From contig NC_067289.1 in the NCBI RefSeq assembly GCF_020740795.1, positions 23,114,608 to 23,178,607 on the forward strand: a stretch of DNA of 64,000 nucleotides, written 5' to 3'. Positions within the stretch are counted from its first letter, which is position 1, and each line of letters opens with the position of its first letter. The stretch is from Apus apus. Its lineage: Eukaryota > Chordata > Aves > Apodiformes > Apodidae. A program made the translations under genes and the position numbers. The notes beneath the pieces are model-generated. The model was given only the letters and a program-made list of their open reading frames with translations. It searched no databases and had not been told where the DNA came from. Below, piece by piece: positions 60,063 to 64,000 of the stretch.

Positions 60063-62221
60063 GTGTATCTATGGTTATAATTTTGCACAGATCACTTGGT
60101 GCTCTAGCAGCATGCTGCTGATCACAACATAAATCACACTTTAATTTTAACCTTTGCAATTCATCAATAGTTTCAATATCAAATATAATTCAGCACTGAC
60201 ACTATTGGTTTACATGTAAGTGGAATAAGAATGGAGGAGACTTAGTAATGGATTGGTTGGCCTGTCAACAATGGCAGAAAGATTCATGTTGTCTTCCCTA
60301 TCTTTCTATCACATGCACAAAGCTATATATAATGGCAACAGCTAATCAGACACAAGAAAGATATATGCTGCCATTGAAGATCAGTTATTTGTAACCATCT
60401 TAGCTTTAAAAATTTAGCCACTAAAAGGGAATCCATTTAATAAGAGAGCATGGTGATGCTTGTTTTGCATAACTGTATACATTGAAAGAATTTTCTTCTA
60501 AACATACAAAATTATTTTCTTTGCTTGTGGTATAATAGTTCTGTTCCTGAATAAATGCTTATGCAACTCCAGAGAATTTGCACTGTTTTTAGGAAAACAG
60601 CATCTTATGTGGCCAAAGAATCATTATTTATTTCTTTGAACATGGTGAAATGGGAATTTGGCATTTTTTCTGCTACATGTAGAAATAAAAGGTTTGTCTC
60701 CGTGAGGTTTCTTAGCCTAAACTTGTTCATTCTAATACTGTAATTGTGAAAAATGTCTAACTTCAAGAGTTTTCTGTTTACAACCGTCCCCTGACTGCTG
60801 TCCTTGATTTACAACCCAACATTCAGTGAGTGAACAGGCAATGAAATCTGCATTGTGGCAGTTCTGGTGTTGGCTGTGATGGAGCAGGGGCCTGGCTGAT
60901 GACTCTCTGTCTTTGCAGGTATTAAAAATGTTACTGGATGTGACCATGAGTAACCTGATTAAACAGTGAAGTCATCCCTGCTTCATGTAAGAGAGTGGAT
61001 CATATGACCTGCAGAGGTTCCTTCCTACCTAAATTATTCCATGATTCTCCATGGCATCCTGTAGCTCTTGGTAAGATGTTTCCTACTTCTTTTTCCTCTC
61101 CTTTTATCCTAAACCTATTATTTTGGATCACATTCAACAGAAACACAAATGTCCTTGAAGATTCTGCTTGGGATGAAAAGCCCTAACTACTCAGAGTTTT
61201 ATTCTTCCTTGTCTTTTTTAATTCTGTTGAATGAATTATTTCCATCACAGTAAATCTCTATATGGAGCTACAAATTCAGTGCTGATAATAATATTAATAT
61301 CCTTTGTGCTAAACTTTATACTCAGAGTATTGACACATACATTCTATTAAGTTTATGGTTTGTGGTATCAGGTCAATATGCTGGAATGAAAAACACGGTG
61401 ACAAATCATAGTGTATGGATGTGTCTGTGAGCAAGCTTTCTTCCCTCTCCTTCCTTGTTCCAGTTGTTACAGGGTTTCCTGGGTGAATGCTGCAACTGTT
61501 CAGTAGCATGTTTACGTGTGTCCTTCAGAGCAGTTTAAGATCTTCAAGAGAAATGGTTGGAAATCTGCCAGTGCTGAGCATAGGATACGTGTCTGCACTG
61601 GTGAGATTACAGGGCACTAGTGCTGTGAAACACACCAGGAGTTAGAATCTTCCTCTCATCAAAGTTATGCAAACACCACAATGTTTCTGGTTTGTGTGAT
61701 TCATACAGATTATGTTTTATCTCCCAGGAAATACTGAGAGAACTTTCACTTTATGGGAGCATCATAATCTCTATGAGAAGTTTGTGGGTGTTTTGTTTTG
61801 GTTTTGGGGTTGGTTTTTTTTTGGAGGGAGGAGTGGTGGTACTGGGCTTGCTTTTTACAGTACTTCAAAATAGATTTTAGTGATGGACTAGGACTGTTGT
61901 ATAAAATGTCAACATTGCCTTTTAGAAAAATTTCTTGTGTTACAAATGTTTAAATATGTATGCACTAAAGTTATATATCGACTAAGAAAGTGAAAGGACT
62001 CCTTTGATCTTGCAGGAGGACAGCACATGCCATTTAGTATATTCCATGAATTTTTATTTAAGCCAAATATTGCTTCTTCCTTCAACATGGCCTTTGCAGT
62101 TCCCAAAATTCATTGGCTTGTGTTAGTGCATGGAAATAAATTTAGATGTTAGCCATTTTTTCTCCTAAAGAACTTTGTCTGAGGAGTGAAGGTTGATATC
62201 TCTGGTGAAAAGCAGCATACA

Positions 62222-62257
62222 GTTTTGAAAGCAAAGTATGTTTTGAAGGCAAAGTAG
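62222..62257. repeat. 18-bp tandem duplication
   Basis: GTTTTGAAAGCAAAGTAT is followed directly by GTTTTGAAGGCAAAGTAG. Confidence 0.8.
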
Positions 62258-63248
62258 AATAGTAATGTGGAACAAAAACAAGTAGCAGGACTAAAACTCT
62301 TCTTGTAATTTCAGTTGAAATGATGTACTATCAAATATTGCATTCTCATTCAGAGATTTAAATGTAAAAATATAAAGCATGCAGCAAGGATGGAAACAGT
62401 GATACTCCAACCACAGGTTTTTTTTTCCATAAAGAGATTCTGCTGACATCTGTAGGAGAGCTGAAATTGCAGGTACAGGACAGAGTCTTTGATGAATAAA
62501 TGACAACAGTGCTAGGACATGTAGAGACTGCTGCCTCCCTGTGTTTATAGCAGGCCAATAGAATTGAAATGGACTTTCAGAGAGGAGCTAAGCCATGATG
62601 TTTGACATTCAGTCCTCTCTGAGTAAATTACTGCTTACTATAGGCTTCATTGCTTTCTCAAAACCTGGTCATAATCAGAAGTAGGTAAGGAAGAAATGCT
62701 TTTTATCATGTCTTTGGAGAAACACTGCATGTTCACCTCATAAAACAGTAATTGTACATCACTTTTCTCTGACATGCTATAGAAAAAAGAAAAGACATTA
62801 GAGAGTAAAGCCAAAGAGGCTGATCTTGTTGAAACATTAAATTCAAGCTAATGGCTTGTGTTAGAGGGAGACTGTACTTTATGCTCAAGAAAGCAGCTTG
62901 GTCAGTGACTTGTGTATGAGAGTTGGACCATGGAAATGTGAGTTCAGTATCTCCTGCAATAGTTTGTGTAGGTGTTTTAGCCTGTAGGTCATCAAGGACA
63001 GCCTCAGCCATATCCACTCATTAGGTACCACAGTGCCTATCGTGATAGATCTCGGGTGGGACCTACCAGCACAGTACAACTGACAAGACATCTCTGTTCC
63101 AGAACTTTTCATATACAGTAGTCTCTTATGTAAAAAGAGATCAAATATATCCCCAGAACCTATTCTGAATATTCATGGATTGGTACAGATACTGCAGTGT
63201 GACAAGGCTGCAGAGCTGGGACAGCTGTCAGTTGTATTGTAAGGTGGT

Positions 63249-63280
63249 TATTTTATATATTTATATATATATTTTTTAAA
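63249..63280. repeat. AT-rich simple repeat
   Basis: TATTTTATATATTTATATAT followed by a T/A run. Low-complexity sequence resembling that at 6271-6303. Confidence 0.6.
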
Positions 63281-64000
63281 ATCTTCACTGAGGAAGGGAA
63301 AAATGCTGATTCTTCTGGAACAGCTCCAGTGCCAGCCACTTCATACTGTTCAATAGCAAGATTACTAACTCCTACAGCTCTCTCTTTTTAAAAAGTCTCT
63401 GAAACCATCTCTGCTTCAAAAGAGCAGACCATAAATACCAATGTGTTAGATAAAGTCGATGCATCATTTCCCCTGTCATGTCCTACAGCACTCACAGGTT
63501 TGGTTGGAAGCAGTTTAGATGGCAATTTCAGACTCTCAGCTATAAAGCAGAGGTGCAGATCTTGTCAAGGCACTGCAAAGAAGGAATAAGTTGCTGAATG
63601 TACAAGAAAAGGATGGTTTATATTTGTGTTGCCTCTGTTCTGTTGTTTCTCTTCAACTTGCTCTTGTAGCTTTTAATTGATTATTTTTGTTCTTTGAATC
63701 TCCATTGTTATCTGGAACTGTAGTGTTTCTGCTCCATCTTGAGATCAGTCCAAAGAGCACAGCATTAATTTTTCCTTTCCTAGCCACGAGCCATGAGTTC
63801 ACCATTGACTGGTCCTGCCATGGTGTGTGTCTCTCAAGAAACTTCACGCTAAAAAAGTATCATTGCACCTGAGCAATGACAGCAGATATTAACCACCTAT
63901 AAAAAGGAAAATACTGATAGCTATCATTATTCTTTAGCTTATTTTGTTACTGTTCATTATTCAAAGAATATTTTGTTAAATGCAATAGGAAGGTCTGCTT

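Larger units (their letters stand above)
57791..64000. other. AT-rich stretch with candidate exons
   Basis: Contains the candidate exons at 58084-58243 and 59969-60062 and a small CpG-rich patch at 58856-58905. A 120-codon open frame at 59035-59397 has no splice context or recognised motif. The remainder, 60.1-64.0 kb, shows only short unrelated open frames, an AT-alternating tract at 63249-63280 and a small tandem duplication at 62222-62257. Confidence 0.5.

Noticed and set aside
1..64000. CRISPR arrays, bacterial operons, phage, rRNA or functional tRNA genes
   Set aside because: No regularly spaced repeats, no dense coding and no recognisable rRNA or complete tRNA sequence. The CR1 repeats and composition indicate vertebrate nuclear DNA.
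1..64000. Endogenous retrovirus or LTR element
   Set aside because: No paired long terminal repeats, primer-binding site, polypurine tract or retroviral-like reading frame was recognised.

Overview
This looks like vertebrate nuclear DNA, most likely from a bird. The window is AT-rich, with many A, T and simple-sequence tracts, and no long open reading frames, operons or bacterial-type genes. Its only clearly recognisable interspersed repeats are seven 5'-truncated CR1-type LINE fragments. Several end in the octamer series (ATTCTRTG)n that is characteristic of avian CR1 3' ends. No Alu-like, B1-like or L1-like sequence was recognised, which argues against a mammal. I cannot name the species or chromosome.

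Layout. 1-12 kb: non-coding in appearance, with a few splice-flanked short open segments (1258-1349, 3314-3410, 11619-11716). 12.06-12.17 kb: a CR1 3' end on the minus strand. 12-32 kb: AT-rich sequence with short candidate exons at 15237-15315 and 21427-21468, a possible SINE relic near 14.56 kb, a 10-bp-stem hairpin at 18.64 kb, a very short CR1 stub followed by a GGAAA-type microsatellite at 23.83 kb, a degenerate minisatellite at 27.14 kb and a CR1 3' end at 29.3 kb. 32-52 kb: a CR1 3' end, a perfect short inverted repeat, two minus-strand candidate exons with good splice sites (37006-37112 and 37825-37865), a plus-strand acceptor followed by an open segment at 43.9 kb, and a candidate exon at 49.2 kb. 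52-64 kb: a CR1 fragment at 52.26 kb, three plus-strand candidate coding exons (53426-53528, 54168-54311, 58084-58243), a head-to-head pair of CR1 elements at 56.9-57.8 kb, and a small CpG-rich patch near 58.88 kb.

No complete protein-coding gene can be recognised and no product can be named. The best evidence for a gene is at 53.4-58.3 kb on the plus strand. There three splice-flanked segments join in compatible reading phase, but only if two of them each carry a one-base error or mutation inside a homopolymer. This could be a real gene with sequencing errors, a decayed gene, a long non-coding RNA, or chance. AT-rich DNA of this length is expected to contain many short open segments next to splice-like signals, so all exon calls are tentative.
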